DNA of 64,000 bases, taken from positions 310,001 through 374,000 of the forward strand of contig JAJOZX010002584.1 of assembly GCA_023014485.1 (NCBI GenBank), read 5' to 3'. A program made the translations under genes and the position numbers. The notes beneath the pieces were generated by a model. That model was not told the origin of the DNA and ran no database searches. It saw only the letters and a list, made by a program, of their open reading frames with translations. Source of the DNA: Bathynomus jamesi. Lineage: Eukaryota; Arthropoda; Malacostraca; Isopoda; Cirolanidae. This document shows positions 9,705 through 21,082 of this stretch, piece by piece; positions within the stretch are counted from its first letter, which is position 1, and every line of letters begins with the position of its first letter.

Positions 9705-10515
9705 CAATGTTCCCTCTAAGATGTGCGCGTGTGGGCGCGCACACGCGTTGTGAAACCCGCGCACACAGCAAAATAAAATGCGCACAGGCTCAAGCGTATC
9801 ATAAGTCACGACAGTAAATGAGGTAATTTCAAAAATTTCAGTTTAATGAATTCTATAAAGAACAAATTAAGAAACCGCTTGAAAGAAAATCATTTGGACA
9901 TGCTCATGTGAATTAAAAGTTACCTGAATGATGACGGATGTATTAATCTTCATAGAGTTTATTTGGAATGGGCAAATGCTAAATATCGTAGGGAGAAATC
10001 ATAATCATACTTAAATGAAAGGCACTTTCATTTAATGTTATTTTGATTATATTTTATTTTATTGAATTTTATTATTTTTTATTTTATTCCTATTTTGTGA
10101 ATGGATAAAATCATGTATTAATCGTGATAGTCTATTTTAAATTGCTAAATGCTAAAAATTGTTTGGAGAAATGATAACTAAAATAGTCATTTTCAATTAA
10201 TGTTATTTTTATTTTATTTCTTTATTTTGTTGAATTTTTTATTTTATTCATATTTTTAGAATGGATAAAATGTTTTCTTTTTTAAGAATATATAATATTG
10301 TAAACAGTTTTTTAATATCCATTTAATAGTACCGTAATGATCAAGCTATCACCTCATGGAAATAATATTTATTAAGTATTTAATATTTATATATATTTAA
10401 TTTTGAAGATAATAACGCTCAGAAAAGTTTGCACAATTTTTCACCATGAATCTAAATGTATGCACAACGAAAATTTCTTGCGCACTCGGACTAAAAAAAA
10501 TTAGAGGGAACATTG
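9705..10515. mobile_element. hAT-type non-autonomous element, 8 bp target duplication
   Basis: The ends are CAATGTTCCCTCTAA and TTAGAGGGAACATTG (15 bp perfect inverted repeat). CTTAGGAC duplicates directly outside (9697-9704 and 10516-10523). Internally it is AT-rich with no long ORF; the left subterminal part is rich in GCGCACAC. An 8 bp duplication with CA..TG ends is the hAT pattern. Confidence 0.88.
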
Positions 10516-10687
10516 CTTAGGACTTTTCCTGTACATACGCACATACACACAAAGGAGAAAATGAAACGCTAATTGAAACACGATTTATTTAAACATATCG
10601 AATTACTCAAGGTATATATGTATTCAAATACGTGTAATAAATAAAATAAACATATCGTTAACAAGTAAATAGACATATATATATATA

Positions 10688-11416
10688 CAGGGTGGGCCGA
10701 AAGTCTGGATCCATAGGAAAATATTTATTTTAATACATAAATTACAACAAATGGTAAATACTTAAAATGAATATCAACTTTAACTCGTAAATGCGTATCC
10801 GTGATACTGCACAGTGGTTCGTACTCCAGTATAAACAACAAATTATAACAAATGCTCAAATTGGCGGCCTCTGACATCGAGACACTTAGGGATGGAATTT
10901 ATGATTTTTAATAATTCTTCGAATTGACGTTCTCGAGATACGTGTTTCATTTGATAATCTTCTTGTTGACTTTACTGGACTATTCGTTAAAGTTTCACAT
11001 ACCATTGCAGAGGTATTTTCATCAGTTGCAGTTTTTGGACGACCAGAACGCCGTCGATCATGTACACTTCCTGTTTCTTTGAAACGTTTAAACAACTTGC
11101 CAACAGTCGCATGTGTTAATGGATGCTTATCAGGATGATTTCTATTGAATTCGGTAGCAACTTCTCTGTGTGTAGCGCCCTGTCTTGCGTACATGAGCAC
11201 AAGTTCTACCCGGTCTTCTGTTGTTAGATTCGAAGCCATTTCTGGGCTGAAATAAAAAAAGTATTTGAGTATTTATACTGGAGTACGAACTACTCTACAG
11301 TATCACGGATACGCATTTACGAGTTAAAGTTGATATTCATTTTAAGTATTTACCATTTGTTGTAATTTATGTATTAAAATAAATATTTTCCTATGGATCC
11401 AGACTTTCGGCCCACC

Positions 11417-11419
<3 letters not shown>
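10688..11419. mobile_element. Mariner-type MITE with about 145 bp inverted repeats
   Basis: The ends CAGGGTGGGCCGAAAGTCTG and its reverse complement flank the element, and complementarity runs on for about 145 bp, to GTTCGTACTCCAGTATAAA. TA lies outside both ends within (TA)n tracts. It carries a single ORF (10886-11239) encoding only the DNA-binding part of a transposase. Confidence 0.88.
10886..11239 (-). CDS. Helix-turn-helix half of a mariner-like transposase
   Basis: 117 residues from ATG at 11239. Two helix-turn-helix modules are visible: TTEDRVELVLMYARQGATHR (about residues 5-24) with a basic linker RRRSGRPKTATDEN, and STRRLSNETRISRTSIRRI (about 91-109). The chain stops at KNHKFHP, exactly where the catalytic core should start, and no DDE core follows inside the element. 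The frame is open over its whole length. It could be a simple deletion derivative or could still make a protein that binds the element's ends. Confidence 0.75.
   Translation of the reverse strand: MASNLTTEDRVELVLMYARQGATHREVATEFNRNHPDKHPLTHATVGKLFKRFKETGSVHDRRRSGRPKTATDENTSAMVCETLTNSPVKSTRRLSNETRISRTSIRRIIKNHKFHP

Positions 11420-11456
<37 letters not shown>
11420..11456. repeat. (TA)n microsatellite
   Basis: Alternating TA between the mariner MITE and the hairpin repeat. Confidence 0.9.
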
Positions 11457-11459
<3 letters not shown>

Positions 11460-11608
11460 AAACACAGACCGTGCATGGAACAAGGAACTCTTCTGGGAAA
11501 ATTAAATCCACTATCGTCCGAATAACATTTAATTTTCACAGAAGAGTTCCTTGTTCCATGCACGGTCTGTGTTTAACATATAAGTTTCTCAGGGGACCAT
11601 TCTGAGTT

Positions 11609-11614
<6 letters not shown>
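11457..11614. repeat. Hairpin (palindromic) repeat, about 50 bp arms
   Basis: GTTAAACACAGACCGTGCAT.. to ..GGGAAAATTAAAT is followed, after a loop of roughly 19 bp, by its near-perfect inverse ending ..ACGGTCTGTGTTTAAC. A tail AGTTTCTCAGGGGACCATTC matches 4306-4330. (TA)n on both sides. Unclassified fold-back repeat, no ORF. Confidence 0.75.

Positions 11615-11646
<32 letters not shown>
11615..11646. repeat. (TA)n microsatellite
   Basis: Alternating TA abutting the 3' end of the P1 polymerase. Confidence 0.9.
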
Positions 11647-11650
<4 letters not shown>

Positions 11651-11661
11651 CAAGGGTTATG

Positions 11662-12328
11662 TTAGCCAAAGGGTACGGTATCATAGGTACCAGGCACCTG
11701 GTAACGTTTCCTATAGGTGTTACGACACACTTTCGTACCCCTAAGTTCCTTCACACATCCCAAATTCTGGGCCCGAAAATTGTGGGTCCCTACAGTCAGT
11801 TGGGGCGGTTGGTCGCCTTCATCTTCCTAGCACACTAGCTTCTTCAACGAATCAAAGTTGACGATGCGTCGGTTCGCCTGGTTAAGCATGATGTCCTTAG
11901 CCTTCACGATATATTTCAGCTCCTCTCCCACCCTCACCCGTACCCTTTAATTTTTTGGACCTGTTGAGACAAAAGAGTCGGCGTATGCGATGTCTCCATA
12001 CTCATCTTTGATCTCATCAGTCAACTCTCCGAGGAATTCCCCAATAGGCGGCATGTATTCACCCTCCCTCTCTGCGAATATCACACTATCTGTGTCGGCG
12101 TACGGAACTCTCCGCCCAAGAGAATGCAATAGACCCCAAAGTTTGATGCAAGCGTATGCGGTTGTGAAGCTGGCTACAGGTATGTTTGTAACACATGAGG
12201 TATCGGTAGCCAATTCGGTAATGTTGTACTTTTTATGTAGTACGTATTACCTACATTCACGATCTCCATGACCTCTTTATCGGCAGCATTGGCATAATTC
12301 CACACTTCGTTATAACTTTGGGCTAGAT
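11662..12328 (-). pseudogene. Polinton P1 DNA polymerase B, C-terminal segment (4 of 4)
   Basis: Protein-primed family B polymerase of a Polinton. Here motif C appears as RVPYADTDSVIFAEREGE, followed by GEFLGELTDEIKDEYG and, after a break, YIVKAKDIMLNQANRRIVNF, the conserved thumb region of Polinton polymerases. The frame then has a TAG where a Trp is likely (about 11832) and continues to TVPFG before the TAA at 11662-11664. Motif C keeps both metal-binding aspartates. The segment is separated from the next by a hAT insertion with an 8 bp duplication. Confidence 0.88.
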
Positions 12329-13481
12329 CAGTGCCCTTCAACCTTTTTATGCCTACCCCCCACTTTTACTATTTTTATGTGAGATAAATTAGCCAACCGC
12401 CCACCAAAATTAAAAATCCAACAAACATATATTAAAAATTATGTATGGTACATTATATATATTATATAATAAAACATTATGCATTTACCTTTAATTTAGT
12501 GAGATCCTTGTGCTTGATGCTTGGAAACTAAATTCCGGATGTTTGGCTCGAATTTAGTGAGGAACAAACGAGTGTCCCCTCTTTCAGGGATTTTTAAAGC
12601 ATTCCTGTTTTTGGTAAGAATGTGATTCACAGCACTAAAACCTGATTCAACTAGGTACGAAGTAGGAAAAGCGATCAGTAATTTAAAAATCTTTTTCCAC
12701 ATATTGGGATATACATTTGACATCTTTTTATTTTGCCAAAGCTGCATATAACCACCGTTATTGAAATTTCCCTTGCTTTCCTCATCATGTCTGAGTTCTA
12801 ATAGCTCCTCTTGACATGTTACATCAGCTTCAGTAACATTTGCAGTAAACGGGTTTACCATCCAATCATATACTTCCATGGTTAAAACATCACTGAATCG
12901 AGTTTCAAAATCCGTTTTAAGTTTATTGAGATGATCAATAAACCTTTGTGTATCAATTGTTGTTATGTCATCCTTAATAGATAACAATTCTGGAAACTGG
13001 TGAAATTTCCTTTTTGAAAGATTGTGACTGAATAAATCCAGCTTTTCAATGAATAATGAGATAACTTTTTGGCAGTTCATGAGTGTCATTTTTGCTCCTT
13101 GAAGCTGCAAATTAATTACAATCATTGCATTTCTTAAATATTCCTGCCAAATAACAAGCATCATTTTTTATCATTTTTAACTTTTGGCTAAGATCAACTT
13201 CATTTTGGTCTTCTAGAAACTGCACTACGCTCTCATATAGTTCAACAAAACGAGTTAAACATGCACCCTTCGAGAGCCATCGGACCTCTGTGTGTAATAA
13301 TAACCTAAGAAATTGTTCATCATTGTCATGACACAACTGACGAAACATTCGATCATTTTTTGCATACAATATTGTAAATTTTGTTGAATTTTACAAGAAT
13401 TTTATAAATTTTCTTGCCGCCCACCTAAAAGCTCAAATCGCCCACTAGTGGGCGATTTCGCCCAGGTTGAAGACCGCTGAG
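12329..13481 (-). mobile_element. hAT transposon copy (internally shortened) inside the polymerase
   Basis: The ends are CAGTGCCCTTCAACC and, on the opposite strand, CAGCGGTCTTCAACC. GGCTAGAT lies outside the left end (12321-12328) and again at 13482-13489, the 8 bp duplication of hAT elements; the precise right edge is uncertain by 2 bp. It encodes the C-terminal part of a hAT transposase and interrupts Polinton PolB between its motif B and motif C regions. Confidence 0.85.
12496..13369 (-). pseudogene. hAT transposase C-terminal half (ZBED5/SCAND3-like group)
   Basis: Two overlapping frames joined by a frameshift near 13130-13160. The upstream one has LLHTEVRWLSKGACLTRFVE, a hallmark of the ZBED5-like hAT branch. 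The downstream one ends in SYLVESGFSAVNHILTKNRN, the hATC dimerisation domain. The N-terminal zinc finger and first catalytic Asp are absent, so the copy is 5'-truncated as well as frameshifted. Confidence 0.85.
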
Positions 13482-13817
13482 GGCTAGATGAACGTTCCCT
13501 TTGCCCGTTTTCTGTGCAAATTTTCACCATTGACTATTTAGACACAACTTTGCACTAAAGCGCTTGCCAGGGTTCTTTACAATTTGGACCCGGTCAAGTT
13601 GTAACCCCTCATGGTCGCGGTAGCTTTGAATATAAGCCGATTTTTCGTCTTCGGTATCAACTCCTCGCGAATACCATGATGCTTCTACCTTATCCTTCAA
13701 AAAAGTGTTTATATATGGCGTGAAATGGTTGGGTAGCTTCTGGAACCTCCACACCTCATATATCTTCAATATTCTGCAGCCGTGGCGAATGGCTAGGGAC
13801 AGCTCAGGGTTTGTATA
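13482..13817 (-). pseudogene. Polinton P1 DNA polymerase B, segment 3 of 4
   Basis: Minus-strand frame with KIYEVWRFQKLPNHFTPYIN, then DHEGLQLDRVQIVKNPGKRF and SAKLCLNSQW. This is polymerase motif B (KNPG.R..AK..LNS.WG in Polintons). A stretch preceding it encodes IRHGCRILKIYEVW. Its upstream neighbour in the gene lies beyond the 10.3 kb LTR retrotransposon, at 24124. Confidence 0.88.
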
Positions 13818-14868
13818 TGTAAAATTGAACAGTGAACAATTCCTATATTCTTATATAATTCGTATATTTGTATAAATCCATAAATCCGTATATTTAATGT
13901 ATATTTGTATAAATCCGATTTTGTATAAATCCTATCTTTATATATTCCTTATATTTACATAATTTTTATATTCAGATATTAATTTTTATATAAGGACCAA
14001 AATCGCATAACGCAAATTTGGATAAAATTTTGATTTGCTTTCTATTTTTGCCAAATAATTGGTGAATTGTTTTTTTGAACTTACTTAATCATTTTTTTAG
14101 ATTTAGCTTAATAATGAAACCTGATCAAATTTTGCAATGTCCATTTTCTGTATACATTCTCTCTTCGTTATAAAAGATGAAGTCATGTCTTGCCTAAACG
14201 TTTTATTTTAACTCTTAAGCCTTTAATTTTTGCTCATATGCATGTTTAGGTGTAAAAATGCATATTTCAATTTCCATTTTTAGTTAACTCGGCAGATCAT
14301 GATAACATCATATCTGTCAATATGCAGTTTAAGATAAAAATATAGTTTCATCTTCAAATATCTTGTTTATCTGTTCAGACGTTGCCACAGCTAAAAAATT
14401 TACCTTATCTTCAAATATTGTACAAAAATAATACAGCCTATAGAGAATAGAAACTAAACAAGTCAACATTAAATAATAATGAGGCCCACAAAATTTGGGT
14501 ATTCTGATTAGACTGATCTAACTTAGAAGCTGAGCATTACCTGTAACATTTTAGCAGTAAATTACCGTACCAAAAAGTCTTTAGCTTCTCCTTCGAGCCT
14601 TGCTCTCTTCAGAGAACTTACTCTTAAATAGAGAAAAATAATTTCCCGATCCGTTACAAGAAGTATCGGGAAACCTTCAGAGAATTTAATCAGCTTCACA
14701 GAGTCCTCCGATCCACTACAAGAAGAAATCGGAGAATATTATAGAAGAAATTTATTGCGATTCCCTATACGGTACCAGCTACTCCAGAGTAACAAATCCG
14801 TTGCTGCCACCTAACCAGAACCCCCGTCAACTTCGAACCGACTAAGGCCATAGACGGAGGGGTTAACA
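13818..14868 (+). repeat. Left LTR
   Basis: 1051 bp, TGT..ACA. Compared with the right LTR it lacks about 40 bp containing the TATA box: GGGTATTCTGATTAG replaces GGGTATATAAACCC..GGTTATTCTGATTAG. Otherwise collinear with scattered substitutions, so the element is not very recent. Confidence 0.85.
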
Positions 14869-14870
14869 AC

Positions 14871-14887
14871 TGGCGACCTCTGCATCC
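14871..14887 (+). promoter_or_regulatory. Primer-binding site for minus-strand priming
   Basis: TGGCGACCTCTGCATCC begins 2 bp inside the left LTR. The opening TGG is what a CCA-ended tRNA primer requires; the tRNA identity is not assigned. Confidence 0.7.
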
Positions 14888-15550
14888 AGGATTTTTCCAG
14901 TCTTTCAGACCCTGGAACTAGAACCAACATTCGTTTGACCGGCGTGTCACGACTTCCAGTTCGTCACATCCACCATTCAACCGGTGTGTCACGACTTCAA
15001 GTTCTCCACGCACATTCTTCATCCAGGAACAAGTGACCAGCAAGATATGTCTTCAGGACACGTCTCGAAGGATTTCGTCGTAGGAATCTTAAGTACAGAT
15101 CTCTTTTTTCAAAGTAATGACTAAACATTTGAAAAGTTAGTATTATTAACAGTTAATAATTAGTATCAAGACAAAATTAACAAAAAACACACTTCATTCC
15201 ATACACCAGTGATACATTTCTTTTTATTGAAACCGAGGTATTTCCACTATTATATTTAGCATAGAATAATTTTTTTTAATGTACCAATCATAATATTACC
15301 GTACCTTCACGTACATTAGAGTGAAATTTTAGTAACTTTTTTTATTATTTTGTTTAAAAATTTTCAAATTATTGAATTAAATTGAATTGCATTTATTTTG
15401 CATTATTTGTGTATTTCTTACATGGAGTAGATAGGAAGCCCACTCCAATTTATATGGCAGTTCAAGTCAGTCTGTTGCATCCGGAGGGAAAACCGCCCCA
15501 GAAAGTAATCAGTTCCAGTTGTTGAATCCAGTAGGATCAACACAGTTTTC

Positions 15551-15672
15551 ACTCAGTTTCGGTTCAGTCAGTTTCGGTTCAGTCAGTTTCGGTTCAGTCA
15601 GTTTCAGTTCAGTCGGTTTCAGTTCAGTCAGTTTCAGTTCAGTCAGTTTCATTTCAGTCAGTTTCAGTGTAG
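15551..15672 (+). repeat. Minisatellite, about 15 bp unit
   Basis: Eight or so copies of AGTTTCGGTTCAGTC and variants. Translated it gives an artefactual SFGSV repeat. Confidence 0.9.
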
Positions 15673-15820
15673 TCAATTTAATTCAACCTTCTTTTTTTGT
15701 TGTAAGAAGAAAGGAATTGACAGATCTGGTTTTTTTTGCATGCAGTAATTGCGTATATAATATATAAGTGAATTATATATTTTATTGTATGTAACCAAAA
15801 CGGTTTTTTCTGCAAAGTAT

Positions 15821-16500
15821 ATGGTAGATTTATGGAATTTTGATCAAGAAGACCTTGTTTTTGGTTTAGATGGATCAGATATCCATGCATATCCTAAAGA
15901 GAACGCGGATTGTATTACTGATATTGTTTTAGATGGTTAAGATGACCATGTTTCTGATAACTTTTTTCCACAGGATCCTAATTGTTTTGAGTTTACTTCG
16001 GCCATGCCGCCTCGTTTAATTGGTCATAAAGATGAGCTTGGTTTTTATTCTTTTGGTCCTGATGACCGTCATGTTTCAGATGAAGTTTTTTCTGCTTTAG
16101 TAGCAGTTGGGGTAAATGCCCTGCAAGGTCCTACAGGCAAGTCAGTTTTTACGAATGTTTGTAAAGATTTTGATAATTATTGTGATGTGTATGATGACAG
16201 TAATAGTGTAGTAACTAATTGATCATGTCCCAATGACTTCTTTTTAAATTACTATGGTGAGGAACATGCCGTCCCTCCGGTTTGTTTTAACTCCTTTGAT
16301 TTTTGTTCTGAGCAGTGTGACAAGCAATCTTTTCCTAAAGAGCAAAGTGCTCACGTTAAAACGTATTGTCAATTTGAAACATCATGTCTCCCCAATTGGT
16401 CACCCGATTCCCCTGATTGCAGTATTCCAAATTTTGTTTTTTTCCCACTACCCCAACCCAAGTTGAATCCAGTGTTAACCAGGGAAATGGTTCAACCATG
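15821..16500 (+). pseudogene. Degenerate internal ORF of the LTR element (possible gag)
   Basis: One reading frame from ATG at 15821 stays protein-like for about 220 codons with two stops (about 15938 and 16220-16222): WNFDQEDLVFGLDGSDIHAY, MPPRLIGHKDELGFYSFGPD, DFFLNYYGEEHAVPPVCFNS, ETSCLPNWSPDSPDCSIPNF. It is acidic and rich in Phe, Ser and Pro. No zinc knuckle or protease motif. Its place, first after the left LTR, suggests gag or another structural ORF, but no similarity is recognised. Confidence 0.45.
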
Positions 16501-16760
16501 GTTGACTCTTCTTTGGCTCCAGTCAAACCACAGTTTAATCATCTGTTTTCTTTCACTCAGGTTGGACCAGAAGCCAACCAGGAGTCTCTTTTGGTACTGC
16601 GGAACATCCCTCAGTATCATAACGTGATCGTTCCAACGATCATTCTCGTCTTTCTTCCCTCATACTTTGCTGATTTTTCACTTTGGCTTTTCCTGGACCC
16701 CCTTCTGAAACCAGTTAAAGTTAATCTTCTTAATCCCGATACGCCACCTCCTTTTTGAGT

Positions 16761-17353
16761 TGCGAATCCCTTTGACCGTATGACCCGCATGCTCTATCGC
16801 GTGACAACCTAACCATGCGCCTAATTTACCTTGCTCCGTATGTTCGTGAAATTTACCCGTATGACCGAACATAACCTCAATTTAGGTTAAGGTGTCTTTT
16901 TATTTTAGAGTATTATACGGAACCTATAACCCCATGTTCAATTCATTATAGTTCATAATTGATTTCTATTTTTAATTTGTATTCTTAATTTTCTTTATTC
17001 AATTAATGTTGAGTAATTGTCGTTAAAGTGTTATTATGGTACCATTTGTTAAGGTATCAAACAAATTTTGACACGCTATTGAATTTTATTACTGTTGACA
17101 CATACTCGAATTCACTTTCCTTCTATACCCCAAGTCACTTTTATATTGAAACTCATTCGCACATACATCACCAGTAATACTACCTATATTAGAATTTAAT
17201 AATAATTTACTTTAAACTTAAAGGATTTCATAACCCTACTCCCATTTTAAATTATTATACATTATTTTTAAACTTTGTTAATTGGAAAACTTTCCAAATC
17301 TCTACACATACACACGCATGTGTGCACACTATATATACTTGTTCAACTGTGTA
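16761..17353. other. Non-coding interior of the LTR element
   Basis: AT-rich with no supported gene; only short incidental frames. Confidence 0.4.
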
Positions 17354-18735
17354 AAGGGTGTCAGGAAATGATTGCCCCCCCCTGTACAGAAGAAACTGAA
17401 AGGAATAGAAAAAAACAGACAAAACCACGCGAAAGAGCGTTTAATTTTGAATAAAAACACTTGTTTTAATATCGGGTGTTGCCCCCATTTGCAGCTCTGA
17501 CGGCCATTAATCGACGGGGGTATGATCCCAGAAGTGTCTCAAAGAGATCGGTATCATGACTCATTTCTTCAAGGACTTCGTTGATCTTTGCAGTCATAAT
17601 TTCTGTTGAATACCGATTCTGAATGGGTTGTTCCAGCATTAAGGACTCCACCCGATCCTTCATGATGGATCCGACATGTTCACAGACATTAAGATCGGGA
17701 GAATTGCCAGGCCATTCATTATTTCCGAAAAAATCAATGTTATTGTCCTTAAGCAGTTGTTGAGTCGCAAATGCTTTCATACAGTGGGCTTTGTCGTGAA
17801 GAAAGGTTGCCTGTTCAACATCCAAAACACACTCGGGGTCTTTCGAAAACGGAATTACATGTTGGGCTAAAATTACATTTCGAAAATAAGGCCCATCCCA
17901 ACTGGTTCCTCTTGGTTTGATAACCCAGATGAGCTTCCGAATAGAGAACATAATGAAAACACCCACACATGCTGGCTTTTTTACTATTTCTCGATACTTC
18001 TGGTCGTCTGGGACTTCATCTGGAGTTGTTGCCCAAACCCGATCATTCTGAAAATTTGGTTTTCTGGAGACATAAACGAAGAATTCATCGCTGACAACCA
18101 AGTGAAGGAAATCGTCTTCCGTCCATTCCTCAAGATAATCACAAAACCATAGCCGATCTTCAATATTAAGATCACTCTTCCGTGGCTTAGCTATTTCATG
18201 CCAAGCACTCAAGCCTTGGCGAACTCGAAATTGATGCACAAGTTGCCGATTGACTATCTTACCACGACGGATAAGTATCTCTTTCGCTACCTCAGAGCAG
18301 CTCTTCTTTCGGCGCCGTGATGCAGCAAGCACAATGTCTTTCGATTCTTGAGATAATTTCTCCGGTCTTCCTCCTCGAAATTCTGTTTCACAATCTTCAG
18401 GATTCTTATTCCAATTCCTTTTGACAAAGTCTTCTGATCTTTTTAATCTCTCAGCCACCCAGTGTCGAGTTATGAAAGTTGCACCAGCTTCCTTTGCTTC
18501 ACGAAATGTGACAGCTCGAATGCGGTGAAGAACTCGCTTTTTCTCTGAATCGTTGAAAATAGATGATGCCATGTTTTCTGTGGGGAGAAAAATGGTAAGA
18601 ATTAAAATCACAGGAATAGAATATAATGGTTTTTATTCAGATTTTAACGCTCTTTCAAGTGGTCTCGCCGGTTTTTATCTATCTCTTCTAGTTTTTGCTC
18701 TACAGGGGGGGGGGCAATCATTTCCTGACATCCCG
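17354..18735 (-). mobile_element. Complete Tc1/mariner-superfamily element, DD37E type
   Basis: Inverted ends: AAGGGTGTCAGGAAATGATT and, from the other side, CGGGATGTCAGGAAATGATT, continuing as GCCCCCCCCTGTA with one or two length differences in the C run. TA lies outside both ends. One uninterrupted transposase gene fills it. It is nested in the LTR element's interior. Confidence 0.9.
17466..18572 (-). CDS. DD37E transposase, intact (368 residues)
   Basis: Cut-and-paste DNA transposase of the IS630-Tc1-mariner superfamily. The ATG at 18572 (MASSIFNDSEKKRVL) gives 368 residues with no stop or frameshift. The N-terminal third is a helix-turn-helix region (AKEAGATFITRHWVAERLKR, GGRPEKLSQESKDIVLAASR). 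The catalytic core has LHLVVSDEFFVYVSRKPN (first Asp), FLHDKAHCMKAF (second Asp) and GNSPDLNVCEHVGSIMKDRV (Glu); 37 residues separate Asp and Glu. All three acidic residues are present. With matching ends and TA duplication this copy may still be mobile or recently was. Confidence 0.92.
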   Translation of the reverse strand: MASSIFNDSEKKRVLHRIRAVTFREAKEAGATFITRHWVAERLKRSEDFVKRNWNKNPEDCETEFRGGRPEKLSQESKDIVLAASRRRKKSCSEVAKEILIRRGKIVNRQLVHQFRVRQGLSAWHEIAKPRKSDLNIEDRLWFCDYLEEWTEDDFLHLVVSDEFFVYVSRKPNFQNDRVWATTPDEVPDDQKYREIVKKPACVGVFIMFSIRKLIWVIKPRGTSWDGPYFRNVILAQHVIPFSKDPECVLDVEQATFLHDKAHCMKAFATQQLLKDNNIDFFGNNEWPGNSPDLNVCEHVGSIMKDRVESLMLEQPIQNRYSTEIMTAKINEVLEEMSHDTDLFETLLGSYPRRLMAVRAANGGNTRY

Positions 18736-19168
18736 TACATTTCTCCACAAACATTACATACATAAATACTGCAAAAATCTACGGATACTGTTTACCCTTT
18801 CACCCAATTACAATCACCCACACTCTGAAACACTCGTGTAATCATTGGCATACTTATTGGAAAAGAAATTCACTATTCATATCTTATTTTTATCATACAA
18901 ACCTTATGCTAAAATCATTGGATATCACAATAAACTATTTAATTGCGTGTAAGTTCTAACTCTGCTATTTACTCTAGCTTATTTAAATTTATTTAATCTT
19001 AATAATTATTACTTACTGTATATAATCTTGTTTGTTGCATTTATTCAGATATTTTAACCAACCTCTAAGCTAATCCGTTGTTCAAAATTTCATAATTCTC
19101 CATTGACCACTAAGGATTTAGTTCTTCACGTGATGAACCAATTACTCTCATATTCTACATATGTACAT
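18736..19168. other. Non-coding interior of the LTR element
   Basis: AT-rich; nothing recognised. Confidence 0.35.
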
Positions 19169-19838
19169 TAGGGTTATGACATTTTTATAACCTCATGTTC
19201 CTGTATCATAAATCGATGAACTTTTGCCCCCTGACAATGAAAATAACAGTTTTTTCGATATATTTTGAAAAAACTTCACCCCAAAATAAAAAATAAAAAA
19301 TTAATAATATAATAAATCGAAATTTTCATGTTTATTTGACAATTATTATACATAAACATATATTATATTATACAACATTATACCTATACAATACATATTA
19401 ATTATACAAATACAATATTATACATTTACTCTATTATTGTTTTAATTGTTTTACTTATTGCTTAAAATAAACCTGTGATTAAGGTTGTCTTTATTTTTAC
19501 AGTTTACGTAAAGTTCTTGCATCACCTTAATGGCACGTTCCGCACATTGGTTGCTCCTTGGTATAGCTATTGCAGATGGGTCTCTGTTCCAGTGATTTTC
19601 CAGAGTATTTAGTGCTTTTCGGTATATTCCGGAATATTCAAGAAAATACTAGGTAACCAATCTAGAATGGTGCAATGCAGCTGTCTCGAATATACTAATA
19701 TACTATATTTACTTTCGGGGTGACATTTTTGTTTAATTCTGAAGAATTAGGCCCTTTTTTTGTTTTCAAGCAAACGTTCATCGATTGATGATACAGGAAA
19801 CAATATTTATGACAAAAAATTAAAAAGTCATAACCCTA
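19169..19838. mobile_element. hAT-type MITE, 8 bp target duplication
   Basis: The ends are TAGGGTTATGAC and GTCATAACCCTA. ATGTACAT duplicates outside (19161-19168, 19839-19846). Degenerate complementarity extends inwards about 90 bp (CCTGTATCATAAATCGATGA against CCTGTATCATCAATCGATGA). No ORF of note. Confidence 0.8.
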
Positions 19839-20089
19839 ATGTACATACCCACTCAGCTATACACGCTTATTACCCATATTTATATATATACGTATACGCA
19901 CTTATAACTTCAGCTATAACTCCCTTTTCCCCTTTTGGGCATACCACCAACCACTTGCATTCTGTACCTAATACCCATAAATATACACTTGACCACAGGT
20001 CTATACATCGTCCATTGCATAATTCTAGCTTCCTTCTCCATGTATATTATTAATGGTTAACAACATTTAAGTATCTAAAACTGTAACTA

Positions 20090-20905
20090 AATAAATTTCA
20101 TCGATAAAGACTTTCATAGTATATGTGCCGATATTAATCATTTCAATTCATTATCAAAAACTTCTGTATCCAGTTTAAAGAATCTAGAACAGGAATCTGG
20201 TGTAGGCAATTGCATGGTCTCATCGATGGATGAGTTTAATGCCTTTGTATTACAAAAACATATTTATAAAAATCTCTCAGTGCTAAATCTAAACAATCGA
20301 AGCTTACCTAGGAACTACAATTACTTATTGGCCCTTTTGAAAACTTCTACGGTCAAATTTAGTTGGGGTATCTCTGTGTATGTGCATCAAACTTACGACT
20401 CTAACGAAGTATTTTCTCTATGTAATAGTGACAATGAAAACCCTGATTGTTAATATAAAAGACAAAAGTAATGTATATTCTGTAAATGCAATACAGTGTA
20501 ACGTACTGCACCCTTGTTTGGGGAAACTCCGCTAACAACGCATTAAATGGTATCTTTGTCATCCTTAATCACTCTAGTGCATTATTTAAAGAGCTAAACC
20601 TACTAAAGCTCAATGATATAACCAAACTGGCACATTTTATTTTTATTTACAAGTGTAAGAACAAAATCATTAATTTACAATGGGTAAATAGATATTTTGT
20701 AACTCATCAAGAAATCCACTCGTATCAGACCAGAAATAGATCAAAGCTTGTTATATCTCAATTTAGATTGTCTTCATTTCAAAAACTACCCATTTTCATT
20801 GGATTAAAACTATGGAATGACTTACATGCCTATATAAAAAATATTGTGAATGTAAATTTGTTTAAAAACAAGTTGAAATCCCGATTAATAATGGCATACT
20901 AACAA
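20090..20905 (+). pseudogene. CR1/L2-like LINE with large internal deletion
   Basis: The first part encodes NLSVLNLNNRSLPRNYNYLL, the start of an apurinic-type endonuclease domain. Directly afterwards comes CTLVWGNSANNALNGIF, then ELNLLKLNDITKLAHFIFIY and FIGLKLWNDLHAYIKN, the C-terminal part of the reverse transcriptase. The catalytic RT palm is missing, so this is an internally deleted, non-autonomous derivative. Confidence 0.8.
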
Positions 20906-21082
20906 AAATCTAGGATTAATGTCCATTAATATTGTTTACTAATTACTAATTTCTCGTGTGTAATCTAGTATTAAAAACATTTCTTGGGATTGTTCAGTTC
21001 TTATCTCTCATATATAATATTGGTTTCTTTGTATGGTATTGGTATAGTGCCTTCAATGGTGACCTTATATTTGTCATGCCAT

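Noticed and set aside
15519..15767. SFGSV repeat protein
   Set aside because: Produced by the 15 bp minisatellite.
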